Position numbers and translations under genes: made by a program. A stretch of 64,000 nucleotides of DNA from Halorubrum sp. CSM-61 (GTDB taxonomy: Archaea > Halobacteriota > Halobacteria > Halobacteriales > Haloferacaceae): NCBI RefSeq assembly GCF_003781945.1, contig NZ_RJJW01000001.1, forward strand, positions 515,921-579,920, given 5' to 3'. Every line of letters starts with the position of its first letter. Position 1 is the stretch's first letter. Positions 40,864 through 48,639 of the stretch are shown one piece after another. The notes below the pieces were generated by a model that was not told the DNA's origin, searched no databases, and was given only the letters and a program-made list of their open reading frames with translations.

Positions 40864-41409
40864 AGGCAGCTCGCCAGTCACGTCAACTAGGTCCTCCTCG
40901 GTTTGCCAGCGATAGAGCCGTCCTTCTTGGTCAAATAGTTCGAAGACGCCGTCCTGCATCCACCCAAATGGGTGTTCTTCGTCCTCGTATTCTCGCTTGA
41001 GGACGTGACTTTTCGCGAAGAACTCCGTCGTACCGACGAGCAATCCCTGTTCTACAAGGAAGTCACTCGGCTCTTTCTCGGCGACACCGACGAGGTACGT
41101 CACGATGTCCGCGATGAGGCAGAACTTCTGAATGCTGTTGTCCCACTCGCCACGAATATCGACCATTCGGAACGCGTACGCGTTGGTACGCCGGTTGAGG
41201 CGGTCGACCACCAGATTCAGCCGTTGAATCGGTTCCCGGTCATAGTTTCCGAGGATGAAATACGACCGATCGTTCTCGTAGACTGGGGTTAACTCGCTTA
41301 ATGCGTGGAGGACTTCCTCGTTGTCGGCCAGCGTTATCTCTTCCTCGTCAAGCTGGTCTTTGGCACTTCTGAGAACGTCTTCGGGAACGGGAGGCTCCTC
41401 CTCGGTCAT
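40861..41409 (-). CDS. hypothetical haloarchaeal protein
   Basis: This 182-residue protein starts MTEEEPPVPEDVLRSAKDQL. The core is LSELTPVYENDRSYFILGNY, then LNLVVDRLNRRTNAYAFRMV and CLIADIVTYLVGVAEKEPSD. Family not recognised. The stop TGA lies in the solitary TnpB-type right end, so the native C-terminus may have been clipped. It is divergent from the winged-helix gene at 41538 across a promoter with interleaved palindromes, so the two are probably co-regulated. Confidence 0.6.
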   Translation of the reverse strand: MTEEEPPVPEDVLRSAKDQLDEEEITLADNEEVLHALSELTPVYENDRSYFILGNYDREPIQRLNLVVDRLNRRTNAYAFRMVDIRGEWDNSIQKFCLIADIVTYLVGVAEKEPSDFLVEQGLLVGTTEFFAKSHVLKREYEDEEHPFGWMQDGVFELFDQEGRLYRWQTEEDLVDVTGELP

Positions 41410-41448
41410 TATGTGAGTGTCTCGTGGCGGAGAGATATGGTTTATGGA

Positions 41449-41510
41449 GTAAATCACTTGTTCAAGTAAAGGTAGTTTACTGTGGAGTGATTTACTCAGG
41501 GGTAAACTAC
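41449..41510. promoter_or_regulatory. interleaved palindromic operators
   Basis: GTAAATCACT (41449) pairs with AGTGATTTAC (41486-41495). GTAGTTTAC (41472-41480) pairs with GTAAACTAC (41502-41510). A short ACTTG/CAAGT palindrome is at 41456-41467. The two main dyads interleave in a 128-base divergent promoter. Confidence 0.75.
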
Positions 41511-41537
41511 TTGGCGCCCCATCGTGTACGATACAGT

Positions 41538-41951
41538 ATGAGCACCGAACTGGGGACTGCTGAGGGGATGGAATCCCGCGAACTCGTCCACTTCGTCACC
41601 CAACAGACGCGGTTCGCGCTAATCAACAACATCCTCCAGCATCCCGAGCAGCTGCCCTCGATGTACGAGCTCGAGGAGCTCAACCCCAGCGTGAGCGACG
41701 CGACCGTCTACAAGCACATCCAGAAGCTCATCGACGCCGGCATCGTCAAAGAAGTCGCCCTCGATGATGACCAGCGCCGACAGGGCTACCCCTGGAAGTT
41801 CTACGGGCTCACCGAAAAGGGGCGGGCATTCCTCGACGACCACAACCTGCTTGCCGCAGAGGAAACGCTCCAGCAGATCTACGACACCATCTCAGACAAG
41901 CCTGAGAAGATGGTCAAATACGAGAACGCTCCCCGACCGGAAGAAGCGTAA
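41538..41951 (+). CDS. PadR-like winged-helix regulator
   Basis: This is a 137-residue DNA-binding protein. The winged helix spans about 15-95: LINNILQHPEQLPSMYELEE, then SVSDATVYKHIQKLIDAGIV and a wing ending GYPWKFYGLTEKGRAFLDDH. A C-terminal helix (AEETLQQIYDTISDKPEKMV) may dimerise. ATG 41538 (MSTELGTAEG) is chosen because the frame upstream crosses the operator region. It likely binds the interleaved palindromes 30-90 bases upstream and regulates itself and the divergent gene. Confidence 0.82.
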   Translation: MSTELGTAEGMESRELVHFVTQQTRFALINNILQHPEQLPSMYELEELNPSVSDATVYKHIQKLIDAGIVKEVALDDDQRRQGYPWKFYGLTEKGRAFLDDHNLLAAEETLQQIYDTISDKPEKMVKYENAPRPEEA

Positions 41952-41983
41952 CTGCCGAACGTTCCACCCAAATTAACACTCGA

Positions 41984-42904
41984 TCAGGATTCGATTTTGT
42001 AGTCAGCCGCCAGTTTCTGAAACTCGTCCCACTCCGGGAGCCGGTCGTCGTCGACCTCGCCGTGCGTCTCGAGGTAGCGGAGCAAGGCGTCGATTTCGTC
42101 TTCGAGACCATACTTCGCCGCCTGCTCTCGGAGGTCCGCCTCGTCGACGTCGACGTGGCTGAGCAGGAGGAGACAGTACGAGCGGTGGCGGCTGCCGTCG
42201 TCGATCAGTAGTGTGTGACAGCAAAGTTCCGCCGGCGAGACTGCGTCAAGATCCTCGGAGTAGAAGTAGTAGCGATGGCCGGTGAGCAGGAACTGGAGGT
42301 CATAGGCCGCGAATCGAGCGAGGCCGGTTTCGTGGAACGCCGCCGCGTCGATCTCCGTCTCGGTCTGGGCGAGGAATTCGTCGTAATCCTCCCAGAGAAT
42401 CGTCCCCTTCGGGGCGACGGCTTCGAGGCGCTGGCGATGCAGCTGGTGTGCGAGTTCACGGGCGAACGCGTGGAGGCGGTCGAAGTCGGCGTTGAACTCG
42501 TAGTGGCCGTCGGCCGTCCCGACGAGCCCACGGTCACGAAACCGCTTGAGGACGCGGTTAACCGTGTTGCGGTAGTTGTCGCTCCGGTCAGCGACTTCGG
42601 AGACGGTTCGCGGCTGGTCGAGGTAGTACAGCACCTCGAGTGCCTTGCCCGTCAGCAGTTCGGGGAAGTCGATGTGGGAGTGCTGGCGGACGAGGTCCTG
42701 GTAGAGTTCGACGGCGCGAGCATCCGACGGGACGACTCGTTTTCGCCGGCCATCGCGTTCCGTGTAGACGAGCCCTTTCTCGACGAGGTCGGCGACGGCA
42801 CGAGAGAGGTAACTCTCGCTGTGGTCGAGCTTCGTCGCGAGTTCGGAGATCGTGTCGCCGCGGTCGACCGTGGCGAGGACCTCGAGTTCGATGCGCCGGA
42901 GCAC
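41984..42904 (-). CDS. two-winged-helix transcription regulator (MarR/IclR-like)
   Basis: This is a 306-residue protein. The first winged helix (about 1-65) is EVLATVDRGDTISELATKLD then SYLSRAVADLVEKGLVYTER. The second (about 85-150) is EVLYYLDQPRTVSEVADRSD then TVNRVLKRFRDRGLVGTADG. The C-terminal half (about 160-300) is a nucleotidyltransferase-like or ligand domain seen in haloarchaeal plasmid regulators. The start is GTG 42904, which lies at the edge of an 18-bp-arm dyad around the promoter, so autoregulation is very likely. Confidence 0.78.
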   Translation of the reverse strand: MLRRIELEVLATVDRGDTISELATKLDHSESYLSRAVADLVEKGLVYTERDGRRKRVVPSDARAVELYQDLVRQHSHIDFPELLTGKALEVLYYLDQPRTVSEVADRSDNYRNTVNRVLKRFRDRGLVGTADGHYEFNADFDRLHAFARELAHQLHRQRLEAVAPKGTILWEDYDEFLAQTETEIDAAAFHETGLARFAAYDLQFLLTGHRYYFYSEDLDAVSPAELCCHTLLIDDGSRHRSYCLLLLSHVDVDEADLREQAAKYGLEDEIDALLRYLETHGEVDDDRLPEWDEFQKLAADYKIES

Positions 42905-42906
42905 AG

Positions 42907-42956
42907 TGTAACATAGTACGAAACCTATATATAAATAAGTTTCGAGTAGTGTTACA
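42907..42956. promoter_or_regulatory. large dyad operator around a TATA box
   Basis: TGTAACATAGTACGAAAC (42907-42924) and GTTTCGAGTAGTGTTACA (42939-42956) are near-perfect inverted copies flanking CTATATATAAATAA, a strong TATA box. It directly precedes the GTG start of the regulator at 42904. Confidence 0.8.
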
Positions 42957-42987
42957 GCCAGCGGTCGCGAGAACTGTCTCCATCGAC

Positions 42988-43028
42988 TTAACCAACAAAA
43001 CTATGGATTCGTGGGGCGTGTTGGTTAA
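42988..43028. promoter_or_regulatory. dyad operator O3 (TTAACCAACA / TGTTGGTTAA)
   Basis: The arms are 42988-42997 and 43019-43028, with a 21-base spacer. It ends 14 bases before the gene at 43043, closer than O1 or O2, and without a clear leader hairpin. Confidence 0.75.
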
Positions 43029-43042
43029 CACGAGAAGAGCCG

Positions 43043-43366
43043 ATGTCCTACGAACCCCCGACCCCACCGGCGAACCTTCCGACGGAGATCGTCAACACGC
43101 TCAACGAGTCGGACCCGGAGCAGCTCCGAGACGTTGCGACGTACACTGAAGCGCTCGCCGAGCACAAGGAACGAGAGACCCGTCTCGAGGAGTCGGCAGA
43201 TCAAGAAGAGGTCGAAGAGCGACCGGACGATCTCCCGGACGACGTCCCTGCCAAAGCGACGATCACGATCAAGGAGATCAACGACAACCGCTACTACTAC
43301 TGGCAGTGGCGGGAGGGCGATACGGTGACGTCAAAGTACAAAGGACCGGTCAACCCAAACGAATAG
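43043..43366 (+). CDS. hypothetical protein, 107 aa
   Basis: The N-terminal helical region is LPTEIVNTLNESDPEQLRDV then ATYTEALAEHKERETRLEES. An acidic linker follows, then a conserved-looking beta end, KATITIKEINDNRYYYWQWR, finishing YKGPVNPNE. The end resembles DUF6788-type proteins with a WQWREG core that binds nucleic acid or acts as an antitoxin-like partner; this is a weak match. It is under dyad O3. The last eight codons reappear after the next gene. Confidence 0.6.
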   Translation: MSYEPPTPPANLPTEIVNTLNESDPEQLRDVATYTEALAEHKERETRLEESADQEEVEERPDDLPDDVPAKATITIKEINDNRYYYWQWREGDTVTSKYKGPVNPNE

Positions 43367-43420
43367 CCCCAGACATTCATCAGTGATGCCGGTTGCTAAT
43401 GGGCGGCGAAAGGCCGACCC

Positions 43421-44068
43421 ATGCCCATCGAAGTTGAGTGTGATTTCTGTGGTGAGACAATCTCAAGACCTCCGTCGGTAGTGGAGCGTGCAGAGCACCA
43501 CTTCTGCGATAAGACGTGTCAGGGGAATTGGCGGTCTGAACAAAAGGACAACAGAGTCGTCCTCCAATGCGACTACTGTGGGACGGATTTCAAACGATAC
43601 GAGTGGAATCTCAAAGACGATCAGACAAACCATTTCTGTAGCAACGAGTGTAGAGGACGATGGCAGATAGAAAATCGTCCACAGACAGAATGTACAAACT
43701 GCGGCGAGACAATCGGGCGGATTCAGTACGATATCGAATCAGCTGATCGCCATTTCTGCAGTCGAGACTGTCAGTGGGAATGGCAGCAGGAGACAGCTAC
43801 GTACGATTGGGAATCAACCCCGAACTATGGACCGCTATGGAAAGAGCGGCGTGAACAGGTCTTAGAGCGAGATAATCGAACCTGCCAGGGGTGTGGCCAT
43901 AGCGAGAACGAGCTCGGATATACGCCGCGAGTACATCATATTCGGCCGTTCGCGGAGTTCGATGAGGATGAGGTCGAAGCTGCTCACGATCCATCGAATC
44001 TGGTCTCGCTCTGTGAGCCTTGTCACGCCAGGTGGGAAGGCGTCCCGCTTCGCCCGAAATTGCTCTGA
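43421..44068 (+). CDS. HNH endonuclease with three Cys-rich treble-clef repeats
   Basis: This is a 215-residue protein. Three tandem zinc repeats occupy residues 1-125, each of the form C-x2-CGxx...HxFC-xx-xC (CDFCGETISR with HHFCDKTC; CDYCGTDFKR with HFCSNEC; CTNCGETIGR with HFCSRDC). An HNH domain follows: ERDNRTCQGCGHSENELGYT, RVHHIRPFAEFDE and NLVSLCEPCHARWE, with catalytic HH, Asn and zinc Cys present. This design fits free-standing homing or plasmid endonucleases. Less acidic composition than the neighbours and a repeated flanking tail suggest insertion. Confidence 0.82.
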   Translation: MPIEVECDFCGETISRPPSVVERAEHHFCDKTCQGNWRSEQKDNRVVLQCDYCGTDFKRYEWNLKDDQTNHFCSNECRGRWQIENRPQTECTNCGETIGRIQYDIESADRHFCSRDCQWEWQQETATYDWESTPNYGPLWKERREQVLERDNRTCQGCGHSENELGYTPRVHHIRPFAEFDEDEVEAAHDPSNLVSLCEPCHARWEGVPLRPKLL

Positions 44069-44132
44069 GAACAGGTCCGGAGGAAGGGACCTCACTCAGA
44101 ACAGAACTCGACGAGATGCCGCAGAATTGGAT

Positions 44133-44156
44133 GGCCCGGTCAACCCGGACGAGTAA
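44133..44156 (+). pseudogene. duplicate tail of the 43043 gene (GPVNPDE)
   Basis: GGCCCGGTCAACCCGGACGA plus GTAA encodes GPVNPDE and a stop, like GPVNPNE at 43343-43366. Nothing upstream in frame resembles the rest of that gene. It could mark the far border of an HNH insertion or a decayed paralogue. Confidence 0.45.
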
Positions 44157-44173
44157 AACTCGATGATGGAGGA

Positions 44174-44740
44174 CACCCACCCCACGTTTCCGTCGTAACT
44201 GGATGTTGGTGGAGGGGGTGACGCTGATTTCGAAGGGACCACACCCCCCGTGTTTCCGTCGTTTCTCCACGACGGCGTAGGGAGAGGCTACGGTAGTGCA
44301 ATACAGCCACTAATTCTGTTGAGCTAGAATGAATCTAGAGATGAACTAACTTCTGCAACACATAGATTAAAGTGGTATAGCTGAAAAACGCTCATTAAGT
44401 GTACTTCGACCAAAGAGAGGGGGCGAAGTACTTCGCCCCCTCAGATGAAACGATCCTTTCCAGCTGCTTCTGTAGACGGCCAGTATTGGACGGCTAGGCC
44501 GCTCTCGTCTTTGGTATCTCGTCGTAGATGTCTTCTTCGAGTCCCCTCCCCACCTGTTCGGTGATTACGACGGAAACGTGGGGTGTGTGGGTTCGGGATT
44601 CGACATCGAGGCGACGCTTCCGTCTACGGGTTTCCTCTCTCACGTCGGAAACGGGGCTATATTGTCAGCAATCCAATTCCACCGAATTACGGCATTTTCC
44701 GGCTGATATCGGACAAGGAACGTCGGAAACGTGGGGTGGC
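44174..44740. other. candidate replication origin, left cluster of ORB-like repeats
   Basis: Five copies of a CGTCGGAAACGTGGGGTG-type repeat surround an A+T-rich stretch (44280-44400). Two face left (44174-44196, 44239-44266, read as CCCCACGTTTCCGTCG), and three face right (44568-44589, 44642-44658, 44720-44740). GGAAAC followed by a G-run is the core of haloarchaeal origin recognition boxes. The opposed orientation around an A+T-rich centre next to orc1/cdc6 is the usual origin layout. Confidence 0.78.
44417..44442. repeat. perfect 26-bp palindrome in the origin region
   Basis: GAGGGGGCGAAG (44417-44428), TA, CTTCGCCCCCTC (44431-44442). There is no T-tract after it, so it is not a typical bacterial-style terminator. 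It may extrude as a cruciform or bind a dimer. Confidence 0.75.
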
Positions 44741-44788
44741 GTTCTCCACTAGATTTATACTCCCCCCGCTCACACCGTGTGATATTCA

Positions 44789-46021
44789 ATGACGCCCGAC
44801 TCTTCACCCAGTTCTGTCGACGATCCACTCTTTGAATCCGGGCATCGTATCTTCGCGAACAAGGATCTCCTGAAAATCGGCCACGTGCCGGAGGCTGACC
44901 GGATCGTCGGTCGCGACGAGGAAATCTCGAAGCTCGCGAAACGTCTCAACGGTGCTGTCCACGGGTACTCCCCGGAAAACGTGATGATCTACGGGAAAAC
45001 GGGGACCGGCAAATCTCTCGTTTCAAAACACGTCTGTCAACGAGCTCAAAATGCCGCTCAGGATGGCGTCGAGATTGGAACAGCGTATATCGACTGTGCT
45101 GAAGACAATACTGAAACCCAAGCAATCTCCTCACTTGCCGCGAAGCTGAACGATGAATCTTCGACTGGAATCTCCGTCCCCCATACCGGCCTCAGTACGT
45201 CGAAATACTACAAACTCCTCTGGAAGACGCTCGACGCTCAATTCGATTCTGTGATCATCATCCTCGACGAGATCGATCTGATGAACGACGACAGCGTGTT
45301 GATGAAGCTCTCGCGCGCTGAGGAGGCGGGGAAAATCGACTGTAGCGTCGGCGTCATCGCGATCAGCAACAAGATCCAGTACGTCGACAACGTGAACGAG
45401 CGCGTGAAAAGCAGCTTCCAGCACAAGGAGCTGTTCTTCAAGCCATACGACGCCAACCAGCTCCGGGAGATCATGTTCAACCGCGAGGACGCCTTCCAGG
45501 ATGGCGTCCTTTCCGAGGACGTGATTCCGCTCTCGGCGGCCTTCGCTGCGCAGGAACACGGCGATGCTCGGAAGGCGATCGACATTCTTCGTCACGCCGG
45601 GGAGGTCGCCTACGAGGCCGGAGCAGAGCAAGTGACGGAGGAACACGTCCGCCAGGCACAGCAACACGCCGAAAAGGACCGGTTCAGAGAACTCGTGAAC
45701 GGCGCACCCACGCAGGCGAAGGCGGCGTTGCTGGCACTCACGGAACTGAGTGTCAACAGTAACGACGATGCGTTCCTCACGAGCCGGGTGTACGACCAGT
45801 ACGAACGTATCTGCAACCATCTCGATATGGATATCCTCTCAGTCCGTCGGTTCCGCGACATCCTGAAAGAGCAGGCCTTCCTCGGGGTTGTCGAAATCGA
45901 GAAGATCAACAAGGGGAGTGCGGGCGGCATCCACCTCCAGAACCGACTCATCGAAGATCCCCAGGTTGTCCGCGAAACGATCCTCGAGGACAGCCGGATG
46001 CAGGACTGGACTCGCGAGTAG
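44789..46021 (+). CDS. orc1/cdc6: Orc1/Cdc6 replication initiator, copy 1
   Basis: This is a 410-residue AAA+ initiator. Walker A is MIYGKTGTGKSLVSKHV, Walker B is VIIILDEIDLMND, sensor-1 is VIAISNKIQYV, and sensor-2 is HGDARKAIDILRHAGE. The C-terminal winged helix (about 315-400) contains TSRVYDQYERICNHLDMDIL and KGSAGGIHLQNRL. Origin-box-like repeats lie on both sides of the gene, so it probably initiates replication of this replicon. Confidence 0.93.
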   Translation: MTPDSSPSSVDDPLFESGHRIFANKDLLKIGHVPEADRIVGRDEEISKLAKRLNGAVHGYSPENVMIYGKTGTGKSLVSKHVCQRAQNAAQDGVEIGTAYIDCAEDNTETQAISSLAAKLNDESSTGISVPHTGLSTSKYYKLLWKTLDAQFDSVIIILDEIDLMNDDSVLMKLSRAEEAGKIDCSVGVIAISNKIQYVDNVNERVKSSFQHKELFFKPYDANQLREIMFNREDAFQDGVLSEDVIPLSAAFAAQEHGDARKAIDILRHAGEVAYEAGAEQVTEEHVRQAQQHAEKDRFRELVNGAPTQAKAALLALTELSVNSNDDAFLTSRVYDQYERICNHLDMDILSVRRFRDILKEQAFLGVVEIEKINKGSAGGIHLQNRLIEDPQVVRETILEDSRMQDWTRE

Positions 46022-46047
46022 TGACCCCCTACTACTGAGTGGGTGCG

Positions 46048-46156
46048 GACGACGGAAATCCGGGGTGGGGCGTGAGGAAACGACGGAAACGAGGGGGGTC
46101 GAAAATTACGTCGGAAACGTGGGGTTGGTTCGAAACGACGGAAACCAGGGGTGGGG
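46048..46156. other. candidate origin, right cluster of ORB-like repeats
   Basis: Four same-direction copies are packed into 109 bases: CGACGGAAATCCGGGGTGGG (46049), CGACGGAAACGAGGGGGGTC (46081), CGTCGGAAACGTGGGGTTGG (46109) and CGACGGAAACCAGGGGTGGG (46136). They lie between the orc1/cdc6 stop and the end of polB. Confidence 0.75.
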
Positions 46157-46160
46157 TCTA

Positions 46161-48335
46161 CTACGACAGTTCGTTGGAGGCTCCGAACGAGCTCAAAACG
46201 GCGTCCCTCTCACCGGAGAGCTCTCGATGAATGTCGGACCGATCCCACCCGAGCGGTGAAAGCACGCTCTCGACGGCTCTGACCAGCTGCGTTTCGTAGT
46301 ACGAGGCGTCGTAGGTCTCGATCTCCTCGTGGGCGAGGGCGACACGGTCTCGCGAGGATTTCTCGTCGTCGACGACCACGTACTCGATATCCTGGCCCGG
46401 GTGGACTGCCAGGTCCTGCTCGCGGGCTCGCTTCAAGGCGGCCACGTTCTGGGTATTCTGTGAGTAGCCTTCCAGCGGCTTGGAGACACGGTTCCGCTCG
46501 ACGAGCCGCTCCACTGCTACGGTGCCCGCCTGTAGTTCGCCGATTGCTCGTTCGAGCCGTCCGAGTACCGCGTCCGGTGACCGCGTGGCATCGAGCTGGT
46601 CGAGACAGTCCCGCTGGACGTCCTCGATGAACGGCGGGGTCGAGCGCTGCCGGGCTTCGATGCCTCTGACCTTGAAGTCGTCGTCGCCGGCGACCTTCCC
46701 GAAGTACTTCGTCAACGCCCCGGCGTCGCTCTCGCGCTGCGGGACGAACGCCACCCAGTCGTAGTGAGCCTCGTGTTCGAGCCGAATCTCGACGCGTTCC
46801 GTAATCTCCGTCGCAAGCGTCCCGAGGTCCTCGCGGTCCTCGTCGTCGACGTCAGGGTCCGGCGTCACCCAGATGGAGTCGACGATGCCGTGGACGACCC
46901 GCCAGCCGCCAGCTTCCAGCCGCTGTTTCGCCGTCAGCAGAATCTCGCGAGCGAACGCGTTGATTGCTTCGTGGCACTCGATGCGGCCGAACTTCGCGTT
47001 GCTGAACCCTTGATAGCCGAAGCAGGCGACGAGGATCCACTTCAGCGCACCCGACCGTCCCTCGAGTTCCGCCAGTCGGTCCTCGTCGGGGTTGTCCCGT
47101 TCCTTCTCGTGACGGATGGCCGCCTTGATCTCGTCGCGCGCGTCGATGATCGGCTGCAGCACGTCGACGAGGTAGCCCCGGTCGTCGCAGATCGAGTACC
47201 CGAGGCCGGGGACGTCGTCGCGGTCGCTGTGGCACTCACACCGGATGACGTCCGGCGAGACGTTCCGGGTACAGATGATGTTCGGGTACAACGAAGAGAA
47301 GTCGAGTTCATGGACGTTCTCGTGAAGCCCGACCTTGGGTGCGAAGATGAAGCCGCCACGGTCGGCGTCGTGGAGCGTCCCCATCGGCTTGTAGAACTCG
47401 TGACGCCAGAAGTTCCATGGCACGAGGACGTCGCGGTCGTGGGCCTCGCAGATCTGGATCGCCGTGAGCACGTTCCCGATCGACGCCCACGCAAGTTCCT
47501 GGACGGGCTTCTTTGAGCGCGACACGAGGTCGAGAACGCCGTCGAGGTTCGTCTCTCCGTAGAAGAACGTGTTCGACTCGTCGATAATCGCCCGGCCGGG
47601 CACGTTGTACCGCGCCGGCGAGTGGCCGACGCGGCCGTAGCTCGAGTACGTCGACCGGCTCGCGAGCTGCTGGTAGTCGACGTCCGGCCACCGACTCAGC
47701 GAGAAGCCGTCGACGCCGGCGTCCGTCGCCATCTCGTACAGGGTCGGGACGATCTCGCTGGTTGAGCAGACCAGGACGTCCGGATCGTGCGCTTCGAGTG
47801 CCCCTTGGACGGCGGTCAGGATATCCGTCGGCGAGCCGGTGACGGTGTCGCCGGCGACGGACAGTTCCTCGTAGACGTCGTTGCTCGTTTCGGTCACCGG
47901 AACACTGAGACAGAGCGTCGACAGCTCGCTCGCCGGCGTCGGATCGGCGCCGGTCTCCAGACAGTACCGAAACTCTCGCGAAAAGTCCACGTTGAAACAG
48001 GCGAGATCCCCGACTGGATAGGCCGACAGCTGACGCGCCTGCCGGGCGAGTGGAGTGACGCGATCGATGTGGGCAACGTCGACTGCGAGAACGGCCTCCT
48101 CGTCTCGTCGAAAGCCGGGGCGTCGCGCAACCATCTCGGTCGCGACGACGTCCGGGTGCTGGTCGTACACCGACTGGAGTGTCGTGAGGTCGAGGTCGGC
48201 ATCAGGGTCGCGAGCGGCGACGTAGAAGCGTGGGGTGTAGTCATCGCGCTCGGTCGCGACGGCGCCGTCGGCGGTTGCCTCCCACTCCAGGACGCGGCCG
48301 TGGTCCAGAAAGTCGATACTGAACGGCATCGTCAC
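46161..48335 (-). CDS. polB: B-family DNA polymerase (plasmid PolB2-like)
   Basis: This is a 724-residue protein. Motif A is ELDFSSLYPNIICTRN, and motif B is CFGYQGFSNAKFGRIECHEA with its usual Lys upstream (ALKWILVACF). Motif C reads VVHGIVDSIWVTP, keeping one Asp where most B polymerases have DTDS. No ExoI DxE is visible in the N-terminal part (LSTLCLSVPVTE), so proofreading is probably lost. This combination fits archaeal PolB2-type enzymes thought to have altered activity. The start is GTG 48335 overlapping the upstream stop, or ATG 48329. It forms an operon with 48332 and 48640. Confidence 0.85.
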   Translation of the reverse strand: MTMPFSIDFLDHGRVLEWEATADGAVATERDDYTPRFYVAARDPDADLDLTTLQSVYDQHPDVVATEMVARRPGFRRDEEAVLAVDVAHIDRVTPLARQARQLSAYPVGDLACFNVDFSREFRYCLETGADPTPASELSTLCLSVPVTETSNDVYEELSVAGDTVTGSPTDILTAVQGALEAHDPDVLVCSTSEIVPTLYEMATDAGVDGFSLSRWPDVDYQQLASRSTYSSYGRVGHSPARYNVPGRAIIDESNTFFYGETNLDGVLDLVSRSKKPVQELAWASIGNVLTAIQICEAHDRDVLVPWNFWRHEFYKPMGTLHDADRGGFIFAPKVGLHENVHELDFSSLYPNIICTRNVSPDVIRCECHSDRDDVPGLGYSICDDRGYLVDVLQPIIDARDEIKAAIRHEKERDNPDEDRLAELEGRSGALKWILVACFGYQGFSNAKFGRIECHEAINAFAREILLTAKQRLEAGGWRVVHGIVDSIWVTPDPDVDDEDREDLGTLATEITERVEIRLEHEAHYDWVAFVPQRESDAGALTKYFGKVAGDDDFKVRGIEARQRSTPPFIEDVQRDCLDQLDATRSPDAVLGRLERAIGELQAGTVAVERLVERNRVSKPLEGYSQNTQNVAALKRAREQDLAVHPGQDIEYVVVDDEKSSRDRVALAHEEIETYDASYYETQLVRAVESVLSPLGWDRSDIHRELSGERDAVLSSFGASNELS

Positions 48336-48637
48336 GGGTTCGCGTCCGGTGGGGTACTCTCCTGGTCATCGCGTGCTGCGACCGCGGCTTCGAGCTCCTC
48401 GAGGCGTTCCTCGTGGTCGTCGAGGCGGGCCTCCTGTTCGATATCGATGCTGAACAGCGCCGGCAGCAGCGGATTCTGGTGGTTCAACAGCCCGCTCGCG
48501 TCGGCGTGCTCGCGGGCATACTCGAACAGCCGGTCGAAGCGCGGCTGGTCGCGACGCCGCAGTGCCCGGCGGAACTCCGCCCAGCGCTCTTCGATGGCCC
48601 GGAGCGCATCCCGGTACGTCGGGTTTGTGCGCCCCAT
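48332..48637 (-). CDS. DUF8156-like small helical protein
   Basis: This 101-residue protein starts MGRTNPTYRDALRAIEERWA. The basic helix region EFRRALRRRDQPRFDRLFEY is followed by DASGLLNHQNPLLPALFSID and an acidic coiled tail (ARLDDHEERLEELEAAVAAR). In haloarchaea this kind of gene lies between a RecA-like gene and polB, as here, with end overlaps on one side. It is probably a linker or accessory subunit for the polymerase. Confidence 0.72.
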   Translation of the reverse strand: MGRTNPTYRDALRAIEERWAEFRRALRRRDQPRFDRLFEYAREHADASGLLNHQNPLLPALFSIDIEQEARLDDHEERLEELEAAVAARDDQESTPPDANP

Positions 48638-48639
48638 CG

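Noticed and set aside
43384-43420. possible eighth leader hairpin before the HNH gene
   Set aside because: TTGCTAATGGGCGGCG resembles the loop, but there is no T-tract and the stem is not convincing.
44174-46156. Possible CRISPR array from the repeated GGAAACGTGGGG units
   Set aside because: Spacing is irregular, orientation varies, units are degenerate and no cas genes are near; ORB-like repeats explain them better.
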